Source: Providencia sp. (GTDB taxonomy: Bacteria; Pseudomonadota; Gammaproteobacteria; Enterobacterales; Enterobacteriaceae). From it: a stretch of 64,000 nt of DNA. A program made the translations under genes and the position numbers. Positions 18,695 through 31,773 of the stretch are shown in pieces. The notes beneath the pieces are model-generated. The model saw only the letters and a program-made list of their open reading frames with translations, searched no databases and was not told the DNA's origin. The stretch lies in assembly GCF_003533305.1 (NCBI RefSeq), contig NZ_DOEH01000001.1, positions 57,842 through 121,841 on the forward strand, written 5' to 3'. Position 1 is the stretch's first letter, and every line of letters starts with the position of its first letter.

Positions 18695-18760
18695 CCTGCC
18701 GCCTACATCTTAAGCATCTAATAGCAATTAGATAATTGAAGTGTAGGCCGGCACGGCAGG
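18695..18760 (+). repeat. Long hairpin between sdaC and sdaB
   Basis: Outer arms CCTGCCG-CCTACA (18695-18707) and TGTAGG-(CCGGCA)-CGGCAGG (18742-18760), with an inner stem ATCTAAT/ATTAGAT (18716-18722 and 18727-18733) closed by AGCA. No U-run follows, so it is not a classic terminator. It may stabilise the sdaC 3' end or set the sdaC/sdaB ratio. Confidence 0.7.
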
Positions 18761-18880
18761 CAGAACTAATCTAAGCCACAAATATTCTCACATTTCTTAT
18801 CTAGCTTTGCTAAGCCGCCCCTGTAACTCAAGTATCACGGGGATACTTAACTACAGATTCACAGCATAGGAATACGTACC

Positions 18881-20248
18881 ATGATCAGCGTATTTGACAT
18901 TTTCAAAATCGGTATCGGCCCTTCAAGCTCCCATACTGTTGGCCCAATGAAAGCGGGCAAACAATTTGTAGAAGATTTAATTCAACAAAACTTACTCACA
19001 AAAACTTCTCGTGTTGCTGTCGATGTTTATGGCTCTTTATCTTTAACAGGTCGAGGTCATGCCACGGATATGGCAATTATTATGGGCCTTGCTGGCAACC
19101 TACCTGACACCGTTGATATTGATGCCATACCTGCATTTATGCGTAATGTAGAACAAACTGGTAAACTTCAACTCGCCCAAGGGCAACATGAAGTCGATTT
19201 TCCAATTTCCGGTGGAATGAATTTTCATTCAACTAACTTACCGTTACACGAAAACGCGATGACAATTACCGCGTTTAGTGGTGATAACATTTTATATACA
19301 AAGAACTACTACTCTATAGGGGGTGGTTTTATTGTAGATGAAGATCACTTTGGTAAAACAGATGATAATGCCGTACAGGTTCCCTATCCCTACCAATATG
19401 CGGCTGACCTACAAAAACACTGTAAAGAAACGGGTTTATCACTATCAGCTCTTGTGATGCAAAATGAGCTCGCATTGCATAGTAAAGACGACATTCATCA
19501 ATATTTATCTGCTGTTTGGGATGTAATGAAAGCAGGCATAGAGCGTGGCGTGACGACTGAAGGTTTACTACCCGGTCCTCTTCGTGTTCCTCGCCGCGCA
19601 GCTGCTTTGCGTCGCCAATTAGTAACTAGCGATAGCACTAATACCGACCCAATGGCTGTTATTGATTGGATCAACATGTACGCTCTCGCCGTCAATGAAG
19701 AGAATGCGGCAGGGGGACGAGTTGTCACCGCGCCAACCAATGGCGCTTGCGGAATTGTTCCTGCCGTACTGGCTTACTACGACAAATTTATCCGTCCAGT
19801 AAATGAAAATTCATTGACGCGTTACTTTTTAGTCACTGGGGTGATTGGTTCATTATATAAAATGAATGCGTCAATTTCAGGTGCTGAAGTGGGCTGCCAA
19901 GGCGAGGTAGGCGTCGCTTGTTCAATGGCCGCTGCGGGTCTTGCAGAATTGATGGGGGGAAGCCCTGAACAAGTTTGTATTGCCGCAGAAATTGGTATGG
20001 AACATAACCTAGGTTTAACCTGTGACCCTGTTGGCGGGCAAGTACAAGTGCCTTGTATTGAACGCAATGCAATTGCAGCGGTTAAAGCTGTGAATGCAGC
20101 ACGTATGGCGATACGTCGTGTCAGCGACCCACGTGTTTGCCTCGATAAAGTTATCGAAACCATGTATGAAACAGGTAAAGATATTAATGCTAAATATCGT
20201 GAAACATCACAAGGTGGCTTAGCTATCAAGTTAGCATTCTGCGAGTAA
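18881..20248 (+). CDS. sdaB: SdaB-type L-serine deaminase
   Basis: 455-residue iron-sulfur L-serine ammonia-lyase that converts L-serine to pyruvate and ammonia. It is closest in length and sequence to E. coli SdaB, and its position after sdaC agrees. An N-terminal ACT-like/beta domain with the GPSSSHTVGPM motif (near 13-23) precedes the catalytic alpha domain, with cluster-binding cysteines in TNGACGI, VGCQGEVGVACSM and later segments. AGGAA ribosome-binding site. Followed by a strong terminator. Confidence 0.94.
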   Translation: MISVFDIFKIGIGPSSSHTVGPMKAGKQFVEDLIQQNLLTKTSRVAVDVYGSLSLTGRGHATDMAIIMGLAGNLPDTVDIDAIPAFMRNVEQTGKLQLAQGQHEVDFPISGGMNFHSTNLPLHENAMTITAFSGDNILYTKNYYSIGGGFIVDEDHFGKTDDNAVQVPYPYQYAADLQKHCKETGLSLSALVMQNELALHSKDDIHQYLSAVWDVMKAGIERGVTTEGLLPGPLRVPRRAAALRRQLVTSDSTNTDPMAVIDWINMYALAVNEENAAGGRVVTAPTNGACGIVPAVLAYYDKFIRPVNENSLTRYFLVTGVIGSLYKMNASISGAEVGCQGEVGVACSMAAAGLAELMGGSPEQVCIAAEIGMEHNLGLTCDPVGGQVQVPCIERNAIAAVKAVNAARMAIRRVSDPRVCLDKVIETMYETGKDINAKYRETSQGGLAIKLAFCE

Positions 20249-20272
20249 TAAGATATTCAGTTATCTAACAAT

Positions 20273-20323
20273 AAAATGCCTATAACAATTTGAATTCATT
20301 TCAATATTATAGGCATTTTTTAT
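20273..20323. terminator. Bidirectional terminator between sdaB and dacC
   Basis: AAAATGCCTATAA (20273-20285) pairs with TTATAGGCATTTT (20307-20319). It ends in a U-run on the plus strand, and UUUUAUU on the minus strand. It separates the convergent sdaB and dacC genes. Confidence 0.85.
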
Positions 20324-20356
20324 TCGCTTTACTGAGCTAAAACTCAAAATCAGTCA

Positions 20357-21562
20357 TTACCCAAAAATAGCACTCCACCAGCCACTAATGGTTTTCATCA
20401 CAAAATCCCACATACGACCGAAGAAACCGGCTTCTTCAACGGCTTCTTTAGCCACTAAAGGATGCTGCTCAACAATTTCATCATTTAAAATAAAATTAAT
20501 TGTTCCCACCGCTTGGTTTTTAGCCAATGGCGCTTCTAAAGAATCATTGTTAAGTTTGATATCAACTTTAAGGTTTTGTAACTGCCCTTTCGGAATAGTG
20601 ATGGACACATCACTTTCAACACCAAGTTCCACTTCAGATTTATCACCAAACCAAACTCTTTGTGTTTTTAGTGTGGCGTCAGCTTTAATTGGTGTGACTG
20701 TTTCAAAGAAGCGAAAACCCCATGTCAGTAACTTTTCACTTTCGGAAAAACGAACTCGGTCACTCGGTGCGCCAAGTACAACGGAAATCAAACGCATCGG
20801 TCCATCCGTCGCCGAAGCCACTAAATTGTGACCAGCCCCATTAGTATGGCCTGTTTTTACACCATCAACATTTAAGTTTTGGTTCCATAACAAACGGTTA
20901 CGATTTGGTTGCTTAATTTTATTAAAGGTAAACTCTTTTTCTTTATGCAGGATATATTCGTCTGGCACATCACGGATCATCGCTTGGGTTAGCAACGCCA
21001 TATCACGTGCAGTACTGTATTGTCCTTCAGAATCAAGGCCATGTACTGTTTTAAAGTGTGTGTTTTTCAATCCTATTTGCTGAACATATTGATTCATCAA
21101 ACTCACAAATGAATCTTGGCTACCTGCAACATAATCAGCCAGTGCAATACTCGCGTCATTACCCGACTGAATAACAATACCTTTGTTCAAATCAAGTACT
21201 GAAACACGGTCTTTTGGCTTAAGAAACATTAAAGAGGAACCTTTTAGCACAGGATTACCCGTCGCCCATGCATCTTCCCCTACTGTTACCATATCTTGAG
21301 GTGTGATTTTCCCAGCTTTAACCGCCTGACCAATGACGTAACTAGTCATTATCTTCGTCAAACTTGCCGGATCTAAACGTTGATCAGGATTACTAGACGC
21401 TAAAATTTTACCGCTATTGTAGTCCATCAATACAAACGCTTTTACATCAACTTGTGGAGCAACCGGAGCCTGAGCCGCATATACACTGCCACTCACAGCA
21501 ACTAAAAGACCAAACCCAACCCTTGCATAACGGGTTTTAAGGGACAATATTTCTCTACTCAT
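20357..21562 (-). CDS. dacC: DacC, D-alanyl-D-alanine carboxypeptidase (PBP6)
   Basis: 401 residues: signal peptide ending about residue 30, then the S11 peptidase domain with SLTK (Ser67 nucleophile, Lys70), SGN at 133-135 and KTG near 236. A C-terminal beta domain and an amphipathic membrane-anchoring helix ([17 protein letters not shown]) follow. It removes the terminal D-Ala from peptidoglycan pentapeptides. A good AAAGGA site precedes the ATG. DacC is favoured over DacA by the [13 protein letters not shown] and tail sequences. Confidence 0.92.
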   Translation of the reverse strand: MSREILSLKTRYARVGFGLLVAVSGSVYAAQAPVAPQVDVKAFVLMDYNSGKILASSNPDQRLDPASLTKIMTSYVIGQAVKAGKITPQDMVTVGEDAWATGNPVLKGSSLMFLKPKDRVSVLDLNKGIVIQSGNDASIALADYVAGSQDSFVSLMNQYVQQIGLKNTHFKTVHGLDSEGQYSTARDMALLTQAMIRDVPDEYILHKEKEFTFNKIKQPNRNRLLWNQNLNVDGVKTGHTNGAGHNLVASATDGPMRLISVVLGAPSDRVRFSESEKLLTWGFRFFETVTPIKADATLKTQRVWFGDKSEVELGVESDVSITIPKGQLQNLKVDIKLNNDSLEAPLAKNQAVGTINFILNDEIVEQHPLVAKEAVEEAGFFGRMWDFVMKTISGWWSAIFG

Positions 21563-21806
21563 CGGTTATTCCTTTACGAATTTTAATCAGTTAAACACTA
21601 TTGCTGGAAATCACTAAACGATAAAAACTTCGCTGCGATAAAATAAGCTTACTAAATCAAATTATTCCAACAATTATAAATTTCTTTCTAATAGTAAAGC
21701 TTTCCGCATTCTCTGACCATCAGCAACAAATAAAGATTGTTCCTATAATGGAATTTCATCTATCTTAGGTAAGGTAAATGACAAAATAAAATTAAGGGAG
21801 AATGAC

Positions 21807-22430
21807 ATGTTAACTGTATGGGGTCGCACTAACTCATCAAACGTCAAAAAAGTACTTTGGTGTTTAGAAGAGCTCAATATTGCTTATAATCAAAAAGATG
21901 TAGGTGGCCCATTTGGCGGGCTAGAGACACCTGAATATAAAAAAATGAATCCAAACAGCACTATTCCGACTCTACAGGATGATGGCTTTACGCTGTGGGA
22001 ATCCAATGCAATTTTACGTTATCTTACGGAAAAGTTTGATCGCGCTCACTTATTGTTGTCTCAAGATATACAAGAAAAAGCAGCAGCTGATCAGTGGATG
22101 GATTGGGCTGGTGTGAATTTATTTGATCATATCAAACAGATGATGAATAAAATTGTGCGTGTCCCAGAGGCAGATAGAGACCCTGAGCAAGCAAAAATCA
22201 TTCATGCAAACATTAATCGATTATTACAAATAGCAGATGATGCGTTAGCTACTCAACCTTATTTCAGCGGCCAAAAATTTGGTATTGCGGATATTGCTAT
22301 CGCGCCACTGTTTTATCCGTGGCACGAAATTGTCACTGAGCGCCCTGCCTTCAACAATTTGGAACGTTGGTATCAGCAGTTGACCACTCGCCCACTATTC
22401 CAAAAAATTGTCATGGTACCGATTAAGTAA
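21807..22430 (+). CDS. Glutathione S-transferase, GstB (YliJ)-like
   Basis: 207 residues with an N-terminal thioredoxin-fold domain (VWGRTNSSNVKKVLW, and WESNAILRYL for gamma-glutamyl binding) and an all-helical C-terminal domain (FGIADIAIAP N-capping box). Similar to E. coli GstB, which acts on bromoacetate and similar electrophiles; the substrate here is unknown. AGGGAGA ribosome-binding site. Convergent with yeeZ, with only four bases between the stops. Confidence 0.85.
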   Translation: MLTVWGRTNSSNVKKVLWCLEELNIAYNQKDVGGPFGGLETPEYKKMNPNSTIPTLQDDGFTLWESNAILRYLTEKFDRAHLLLSQDIQEKAAADQWMDWAGVNLFDHIKQMMNKIVRVPEADRDPEQAKIIHANINRLLQIADDALATQPYFSGQKFGIADIAIAPLFYPWHEIVTERPAFNNLERWYQQLTTRPLFQKIVMVPIK

Positions 22431-22434
22431 TTAA

Positions 22435-23262
22435 TTATAGCGTCATATTCATCGTGCTTGGGTTTTGATATTGATACTCAAAACCCAGTTCCTCGCAAAT
22501 TCGATGACCATTAATAACCTTACCTTCTGGCTCATTATCTTCCATAATAAATTCAGGTGATTCTAATCCAAGTGACTGAGCTGCTTGGGAATAAAAATCA
22601 GACCGACTTGGATGAACTGGCGCACAAAGATTATAAATATGTCCACCTGTCGGCTGCTGAAGCAACAACAAAATTGCCGCAATCACATCATCTTGATGAA
22701 CGATATTCACAGGTTGGTTTGCGCCTTTTAATCCTTTTTTACCCGCTAAAAAACGCCCTGCATGACGATTTTCCCCCACAAGCCCCGCTAAACGCAAAAT
22801 ATCTACAGAAATATGAGGTAAATCATGCAGCCATTGCTCCACGCCTACTAATGCCTTTGCCGACTCAGTTTCGCCTTCAAGTGGTGAATCTTCATCAATT
22901 AGCCCTTGTACATCTCCATAAACGGAAGTCGATGAGGTAAAAATAATACGGGGCACATGAAACGCAATTGCACTATCAACAAGCTGTTCTATTGCCTCAA
23001 TATAGGTTGCAGTATTCACCTTAGAAGGGGGCAATAAAATAACAACAGCATCACTTTGTGCCATCAATTGTTCTAAATCTTCAGTATCACATTCTAAGTT
23101 AGGCGTTAATTTTAAAGCATAACAATCAACACCGACAGCACGCGCCGCATCAACCCCATCTGAGGTTGTTTTGGTTCCTGAAACGCAAACACCTTGCGCT
23201 AATAATGCATTTGCCAAAGGCAAACCTAACCAACCTAAACCAATTATCGTTACTTTTTTCAT
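22435..23262 (-). CDS. yeeZ: YeeZ, SDR-family NAD(P)-binding protein
   Basis: 275 residues with a Rossmann motif GLGWLGLPLA at about 8-17 and an FTSSTSVYGD segment holding the SDR-type Ser/Tyr. It is an atypical short-chain dehydrogenase related to UDP-sugar epimerases; substrate unknown. Divergent from the his operon, exactly as in E. coli. Confidence 0.9.
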   Translation of the reverse strand: MKKVTIIGLGWLGLPLANALLAQGVCVSGTKTTSDGVDAARAVGVDCYALKLTPNLECDTEDLEQLMAQSDAVVILLPPSKVNTATYIEAIEQLVDSAIAFHVPRIIFTSSTSVYGDVQGLIDEDSPLEGETESAKALVGVEQWLHDLPHISVDILRLAGLVGENRHAGRFLAGKKGLKGANQPVNIVHQDDVIAAILLLLQQPTGGHIYNLCAPVHPSRSDFYSQAAQSLGLESPEFIMEDNEPEGKVINGHRICEELGFEYQYQNPSTMNMTL

Positions 23263-23508
23263 TTAGTTGCCCCTAAATCGGCTAATAATGACACTACGTT
23301 TATTTACTAGGTTAGCTGAAAATCATTAAACTTCCGAACCTATTTTCTATGAGATTAATCACTATAAAAGTACTTTATATAACTATTATTGGTTATTTTA
23401 AAAAAAAGAGTTGCATTCATAGGCTAAAATCGGATAGGTTGAATACCAATGAGTATTTAACTCGACTGAATTTTTAAGCAGTTAACTAATTATATAACGG
23501 AAGCTATT

Positions 23509-23556
23509 ATGACTCGTATTTCACGCAACCACCATCATCACCATCATCCTGATTAG
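23509..23556 (+). CDS. hisL: HisL, his operon leader peptide
   Basis: A 15-residue leader starting MTRISRN, then six consecutive His codons and Pro-Asp before the stop. Ribosome stalling at the His codons when charged tRNA-His is scarce favours the antiterminator and allows hisGDCBHAFI expression. E. coli has seven His codons. Confidence 0.95.
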   Translation: MTRISRNHHHHHHPD

Positions 23557-23575
23557 TCTTTTAGGCGATGTGTGC

Positions 23576-23657
23576 TGGAAGACGATCAACGACTCTTCCG
23601 GTGGCTGAAATGCGAAAATAGAAAACCCTCGGAAGATAATCTTCCGAGGGTTTTTTT
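23576..23657 (+). promoter_or_regulatory. his attenuator (antiterminator and terminator)
   Basis: The terminator is a perfect 12-bp stem (CCCTCGGAAGAT / ATCTTCCGAGGG) followed by seven U's, ending about 23657. Upstream GGAAGA (about 23578) can pair with TCTTCC (about 23594), and that segment can instead pair with the left arm of the terminator region. This gives the mutually exclusive structures known for his attenuation. Confidence 0.9.
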
Positions 23658-23699
23658 ATTATTAATCAAAAAGATATTTAAGGGATTTAGGGTGTAATT

Positions 23700-24599
23700 A
23701 TGTTGGATAAAACACGTTTAAGAATTGCAATTCAAAAATCAGGCCGTCTTAGTGAAGAATCAAGAGAGTTATTGTCACGCTGCGGGATCAAAATTAATTT
23801 ACAACAACAACGTTTGATTGCTTATGCAGAAAATATGCCTATTGATTTACTGCGTGTTCGTGATGATGATATCCCAGGCTTAGTCATGGATGGTGTTGTT
23901 GACCTCGGTATTATCGGTGAAAACGTACTTGAAGAAGAATTACTCAACCGCCGTGCACAGGGTGATAACCCACAGTATAAAACATTACGCCGTCTTGATT
24001 TTGGCGCTTGCCGCTTATCATTAGCCGCTCCATTAGATTTCAACTATACCGGAGCTGAATGTTTAAATGGTTCTCGCGTAGCTACCTCTTATCCACACCT
24101 GTTAAAACGTTACTTTGACGGAAAAGGAATTCAATTTAAATCTTGCCTACTCAACGGCTCAGTGGAAGTTGCACCTCGTGCAGGCCTTTCAGATGCTATC
24201 TGTGACCTTGTTTCCACAGGGGCGACTCTTGAAGCAAACGGTTTAAAAGAAGTTGAAGTGATTTATCGTTCAAAAGCCTGCTTAATCCAGCGTGATGGTG
24301 AAATGTCAGCAGATAAACAACAGCTTATCGACCGCATGATGACACGTATTCAAGGTGTTATCCAAGCACGTGAATCTAAATACATTATGTTGCACGCGCC
24401 AAGTGAAACACTCGATGACATCATTGCTTTACTACCTGGCGCTGAACGCCCAACTATTTTGCCGCTGGCGGGTGACAAAAATCGTGTTGCTATGCACATG
24501 GTTAGCTCGGAAACTTTGTTCTGGGAAACAATGGAAAAACTCAAATCATTAGGGGCAAGCTCGATTCTTGTGTTACCAATTGAAAAGATGATGGAGTAA
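23700..24599 (+). CDS. hisG: HisG, ATP phosphoribosyltransferase
   Basis: 299 residues, long form with the C-terminal His-binding regulatory domain, as in E. coli. It catalyses the first, feedback-inhibited step, joining PRPP to ATP. PRPP loop region [13 protein letters not shown] is visible. First structural gene after the attenuator. Confidence 0.96.
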   Translation: MLDKTRLRIAIQKSGRLSEESRELLSRCGIKINLQQQRLIAYAENMPIDLLRVRDDDIPGLVMDGVVDLGIIGENVLEEELLNRRAQGDNPQYKTLRRLDFGACRLSLAAPLDFNYTGAECLNGSRVATSYPHLLKRYFDGKGIQFKSCLLNGSVEVAPRAGLSDAICDLVSTGATLEANGLKEVEVIYRSKACLIQRDGEMSADKQQLIDRMMTRIQGVIQARESKYIMLHAPSETLDDIIALLPGAERPTILPLAGDKNRVAMHMVSSETLFWETMEKLKSLGASSILVLPIEKMME

Positions 24600-24606
24600 A
24601 CACGCC

Positions 24607-25923
24607 ATGGAACTGGGATTCAATCAACCAATCCGCTGGTCAACTTGCAGCGAAAAACAGCAAAGCACCCTGCTAATGCGCCCAGCTATTGCCGCATCAG
24701 GCAGCATCAGTGCGGCAGTTAGCCAGATAATTGACCAAGTACGCAAAGAGGGTGATATCGCCCTACAAGAACTTAGCCGACGCTTTGATAAAACAGATAT
24801 TTCGACTGTTCGTGTGACGCAAGAAGCCGTTGACGAAGCCCAAACACGCCTTGGTGATGAAATTAAAGTCGCTATGAAAACGGCAATCAATAATATTCGC
24901 CGTTTTCATGAAGCGCAAATACCGTCCCCAATTACGGTTGAAACGCAACCAGGAGTCGTTTGCCAACAAGTCACTCGTCCTATTGATTCTGTTGGATTAT
25001 ACATTCCCGGTGGTTCTGCCCCCTTATTATCTACCGTTATGATGCTTGGTACACCCGCCAATATTGCAGGATGCCGTAAAATTATTCTTTGCTCGCCGCC
25101 ACCGATTGCCGATGAAATTTTATATGCTGCAAAATTGTGTGGCATCACCGAAATTTTCCATGTGGGTGGCGCGCAGGCCATTGCTGCAATGGCGTTCGGA
25201 ACCCAAAGCATTCCAGCCGTGGATAAAATTTTCGGTCCAGGAAATGCTTATGTGACTGAAGCAAAACGCCAAGTTAGCCAAAGCCATGACGGCGCTGCCA
25301 TTGATATGCCAGCAGGTCCTTCAGAGGTCTTAGTTATCGCAGATAGCCAAGCGAATCCAGCCTTTACCGCATCAGATTTATTATCACAAGCGGAGCATGG
25401 CCCTGATTCACAAGTGATATTACTTACCGATGATGAAAATTTCGCGCAACGTGTTATCGACGAAACAGAAAAACAATTAGCTCAGCTTTCTCGCGCTGCG
25501 ATTGCCAGAGAAGCTCTTAGCGCTAGTCGAGTGATTATTGCGGATTCAATTGAGCAATGTGTTGAAATCAGCAATCGTTATGGTCCTGAACATTTGATAT
25601 TACAAACACGTAATGCTGATGACTTAGTCGATTCTATCACTAATGCAGGGTCAGTTTTCGTGGGTGATTGGTCGCCTGAATCCGCCGGAGATTATGCGTC
25701 AGGCACAAACCACGTACTGCCAACTTATGGTTATACCTCAACCTATTCAAGCCTTGGATTGGCTGATTTCATGAAACGAATGACAGTACAAAAACTTTCA
25801 GCTCAAGGTTTATTAGGGTTAGCAACAACGATAGAAACACTAGCACAAGCGGAGCAACTCACGGCTCACAAAAATGCCGTTACCTTACGAGTCACCGAAC
25901 TAAAAAAACAAAATAAGGAATAA
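24607..25923 (+). CDS. hisD: HisD, histidinol dehydrogenase
   Basis: 438 residues. Zinc-dependent, NAD-linked enzyme that oxidises histidinol to histidine in two steps. Conserved [31 protein letters not shown] and [15 protein letters not shown] motifs carry substrate and Zn ligands. Seven bases after hisG. Confidence 0.96.
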   Translation: MELGFNQPIRWSTCSEKQQSTLLMRPAIAASGSISAAVSQIIDQVRKEGDIALQELSRRFDKTDISTVRVTQEAVDEAQTRLGDEIKVAMKTAINNIRRFHEAQIPSPITVETQPGVVCQQVTRPIDSVGLYIPGGSAPLLSTVMMLGTPANIAGCRKIILCSPPPIADEILYAAKLCGITEIFHVGGAQAIAAMAFGTQSIPAVDKIFGPGNAYVTEAKRQVSQSHDGAAIDMPAGPSEVLVIADSQANPAFTASDLLSQAEHGPDSQVILLTDDENFAQRVIDETEKQLAQLSRAAIAREALSASRVIIADSIEQCVEISNRYGPEHLILQTRNADDLVDSITNAGSVFVGDWSPESAGDYASGTNHVLPTYGYTSTYSSLGLADFMKRMTVQKLSAQGLLGLATTIETLAQAEQLTAHKNAVTLRVTELKKQNKE

Positions 25924-26997
<1,074 letters not shown>

Positions 26998-27010
26998 TTA
27001 GGAATAACTC

Positions 27011-28077
27011 ATGAACCAGAAAATTCTTTTTATCGACCGTGATGGGACATTAATTACTGAGCCACCTACCGATTTTCAAGTCGATAGCCTCAGTAAACTG
27101 GCCTTTGAAAAAGCAGTTATTCCAAGTTTACTCGCGCTACAAAAAGCCAATTACCGCTTGGTGATGATCACCAATCAAGACGGACTAGGAACTGAAAGTT
27201 TTCCAACTGCTGACTTCGAGCCGCCTCATAACTTAATGATGCAGGTTTTTGAATCACAAGGTATTCAATTTGATGAAGTGCTGATTTGCCCACATAAACC
27301 TGCGGATAATTGCGCGTGTCGCAAACCTAAACTGCAACTTGTTGAGAAATATTTAGCCGAAGCCATTTTAGATACCGAAAATAGTTATGTGATTGGCGAT
27401 CGCGAAACAGATATTCAACTTGCTAAAAATATGGGGATCAAAGGGCTACGTTATAATGCAGCCGAACTTGATTGGACAGCCATCGCGAATCAGCTGACTA
27501 AACCTAACCGCTATGCACGCGTTGAGCGTACCACGAAAGAAACCAATATCGTGGTTGAAGTATGGTTAGATCAAGAAGGTGGCAGCGAAATCAGTACTGG
27601 CGTTGGCTTCTTTGACCACATGCTAGATCAAATCGCTACCCACGGCGGTTTTCGCTTAAATGTTAAGGTCAATGGTGACTTATTTATCGATGACCACCAC
27701 AGTGTAGAAGATACGGGCCTTGCTTTAGGTGAAGCATTAAGAGTAGCGCTTGGTGATAAACGTGGTATCGCTCGCTTTGGTTTTGTCTTACCTATGGATG
27801 AATGCCAAGCGCGCTGCGCATTAGACATTTCAGGTCGCCCACACCTCGAATATAAAGCCGAATTTAAATATCAACGTGTGGGTGATTTAAGCACTGAAAT
27901 GATTGAACATTTCTTTAGTTCACTCTCTTATGCGATGGGCTGTACCTTACACTTGAAAACCAAGGGTAAAAACGATCACCACAAAGCAGAAAGCCTATTC
28001 AAAGTGTTTGGCCGTACCTTACGCCAAGCTATCCGTGTTGAAGGGAATACCTTACCAAGCTCTAAAGGGGTGCTTTA

Positions 28078-28078
<1 letters not shown>
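27011..28078 (+). CDS. hisB: HisB, histidinol-phosphatase / IGP dehydratase
   Basis: 355-residue bifunctional enzyme. The N-terminal HAD phosphatase domain (DRDGTLI, Zn-binding [15 protein letters not shown]) covers about 1-165. The C-terminal imidazole-glycerol-phosphate dehydratase domain has [20 protein letters not shown] and NDHHKAE metal-binding motifs. The fused form is typical of gammaproteobacteria. Stop overlaps the hisH start (TAATG). Confidence 0.96.
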
Positions 28079-30165
<2,087 letters not shown>

Positions 30166-30172
<7 letters not shown>

Positions 30173-30777
30173 CTACAGAACAATGCAGCCAACTTGCTTG
30201 GCAAAAAGTCGATGAATTGATGCCTGTTGTCGTACAACACGCAACTTCCGGTGATGTATTGATGTTGGGCTATATGACCCGTGAAGCGCTACAAGTCACC
30301 TTAGACAGTCGTAAAGTGACATTTTTTTCCAGAAGCAAGCAGCGCTTATGGACAAAAGGTGAAACCTCGAATAATTTCCTCAATTTAGTCGATATTGTCG
30401 CCGATTGTGACAGCGACACATTGCTAGCGTTGGCGCTACCCGATGGTCCAACTTGTCACAATGGAACCCAAAGCTGCTTCGCTCCAGCGCAAAGTGGCTG
30501 GGGATTTCTCTTTGAGCTTGAAAACATACTCAAAGAGCGTAAAACGGCTGATCCTGAGAGCTCTTACACTGCCCGTCTTTACGCTAGTGGAACTAAACGT
30601 ATCGCCCAAAAAGTCGGTGAAGAAGGTGTGGAAACCGCATTGGCTGCTACCGTTAATGACCGCGCAGAGTTAACTAATGAAGCCGCAGATTTGATGTATC
30701 ACTTAATGGTTTTATTACAAGATCAAGATCTTGATTTAAGCGCAATTATTAAACGCTTAAAAGAGCGCCATCAATAA
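30166..30777 (+). CDS. hisI: HisI (HisIE), PR-AMP cyclohydrolase / PR-ATP pyrophosphatase
   Basis: 203-residue fusion. The N-terminal cyclohydrolase has Zn and Mg ligands in DCDSD and the CHNGTQSCF segment. The C-terminal MazG-like pyrophosphatase has the KVGEEGVE motif. It carries out steps two and three of the pathway. Overlaps hisF by seven bases and closes the operon. Confidence 0.96.
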
Positions 30778-30814
30778 TCACTCGGCTGCCTAATATTGGT
30801 AGCCTAAGCTTATT

Positions 30815-30859
30815 GACTCAGTGGGATGACGCTAATGTTTCCCACTTTGAGTTTTATTT
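30815..30859 (+). terminator. Terminator of the his operon
   Basis: ACTCAGTGGGA pairs with TCCCAC-TT-TGAGT (two-base bulge) and is followed by TTTTATTTT. It starts about 38 bases after the hisI stop. Confidence 0.75.
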
Positions 30860-31067
30860 TGACTATTTCAATGAACGTATACACCAATCTACCGCATTCA
30901 TTTATTTTGCAAATACCTGCTAGTTCATTGTCATTATTTTTATCTTCTACTTTTTAATTTTCAAGTCTCACTTACTCAACCTTTGCCATCACTTTCTATC
31001 AAGTTGTATATCAAATTGAAATTGGTATCATTCCAATTATAGGATGTCGATTTCAAAGGAAATAGTC

Positions 31068-31565
31068 GTGTCAGAAAATTCAATTTTTATGCAATTAACT
31101 CAGTTACTCGATAAAAATAGTGCTCGATATCGTGTGATGGAACACCCGACGGCAGGCAAATCAGAAGAAGTGGCTAAAATTCGTGGTACACAACTAGGAC
31201 AAGGTGCAAAAGGATTGGTTTGTCATGTAAAAGGTAATGGCATACGTCAGCACGTCCTAGCCGTTTTACCCGCAGATAAGCAGGCTGACCTAAGTAAGAT
31301 CGCGATAGCAATCGGTGGAACAAGAGCGTCATTAGCCAGCCCCAAAGAAGTGGATGAGTTAACACAATGTGTTTTCGGCGCAATACCGCCGTTTAGCTTC
31401 CACCCTTCTTTGTTACTTATTGCAGACCCGCATTTATTTGGTCGTTTTGATGAACTCGCTTTCAACGCTGGCACATTAGAACGCTCTGTAATTTTAAATA
31501 CAGAAGATTACCAAAGAATTGCATCACCAACGCTGGTTAATTTTATTCGTACTGAAGAAGCATAA
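31068..31565 (+). CDS. yeaK: YeaK-like misacylated-tRNA deacylase
   Basis: 165 residues from a GTG at 31068, which has AAGGAA about seven bases upstream; the ATG at 31044 lacks such a site. YbaK/ProRS-editing-domain fold, clearly closest to E. coli YeaK (RGTQLGQGAKGLVC, IGGTRASLASP, FGAIPPFSFHP). Family knowledge: it hydrolyses Ser or Thr wrongly attached to other tRNAs. Monocistronic between the his operon terminator and a hairpin-rich spacer. Confidence 0.88.
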   Translation: MSENSIFMQLTQLLDKNSARYRVMEHPTAGKSEEVAKIRGTQLGQGAKGLVCHVKGNGIRQHVLAVLPADKQADLSKIAIAIGGTRASLASPKEVDELTQCVFGAIPPFSFHPSLLLIADPHLFGRFDELAFNAGTLERSVILNTEDYQRIASPTLVNFIRTEEA

Positions 31566-31570
31566 TTTAC

Positions 31571-31752
31571 GGTTATTAAAAATAACCCTCAGACTACTGT
31601 CGAACATATTTTATTTGGCGGCAAGTCTAATAGGTTTTGAAAATAAATTAGGAAAATCAATTCATTGATTTTCGGCTGATAACACAAAGCGGGAAAAACC
31701 ACGTTTTTATCCCGCTTTGTCAACAACCTCAGGGTTATTAAAAATAACCCTT
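31571..31752. repeat. Cluster of four palindromes after yeaK
   Basis: Hairpins GGTTATT-AAA-AATAACC (31571-31587), GAAAATCAAT-TC-ATTGATTTTC (31652-31673), CAAAGCGGGA/TCCCGCTTTG (31685-31719) and AGGGTTATT-AAA-AATAACCCT (31731-31751). The first and last share the same core, so the block is bracketed by a direct repeat of a palindrome. It separates convergent yeaK and the acetyltransferase gene. At least one may act as a terminator. Confidence 0.7.
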
Positions 31753-31773
31753 TAAAAAATAAACTAAAACAAC

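Noticed and set aside
19822..20229. Open frame of 135 codons antisense to sdaB
   Set aside because: Shadow of sdaB; codon pattern follows the sense gene.
20388..20831. Open frame of 147 codons antisense to dacC
   Set aside because: Shadow of the well-identified dacC gene; no ribosome-binding site or family resemblance.
23509..23556. Run of CAC/CAT codons as a simple repeat
   Set aside because: It is the His-codon run of the hisL leader peptide, followed by a standard attenuator.
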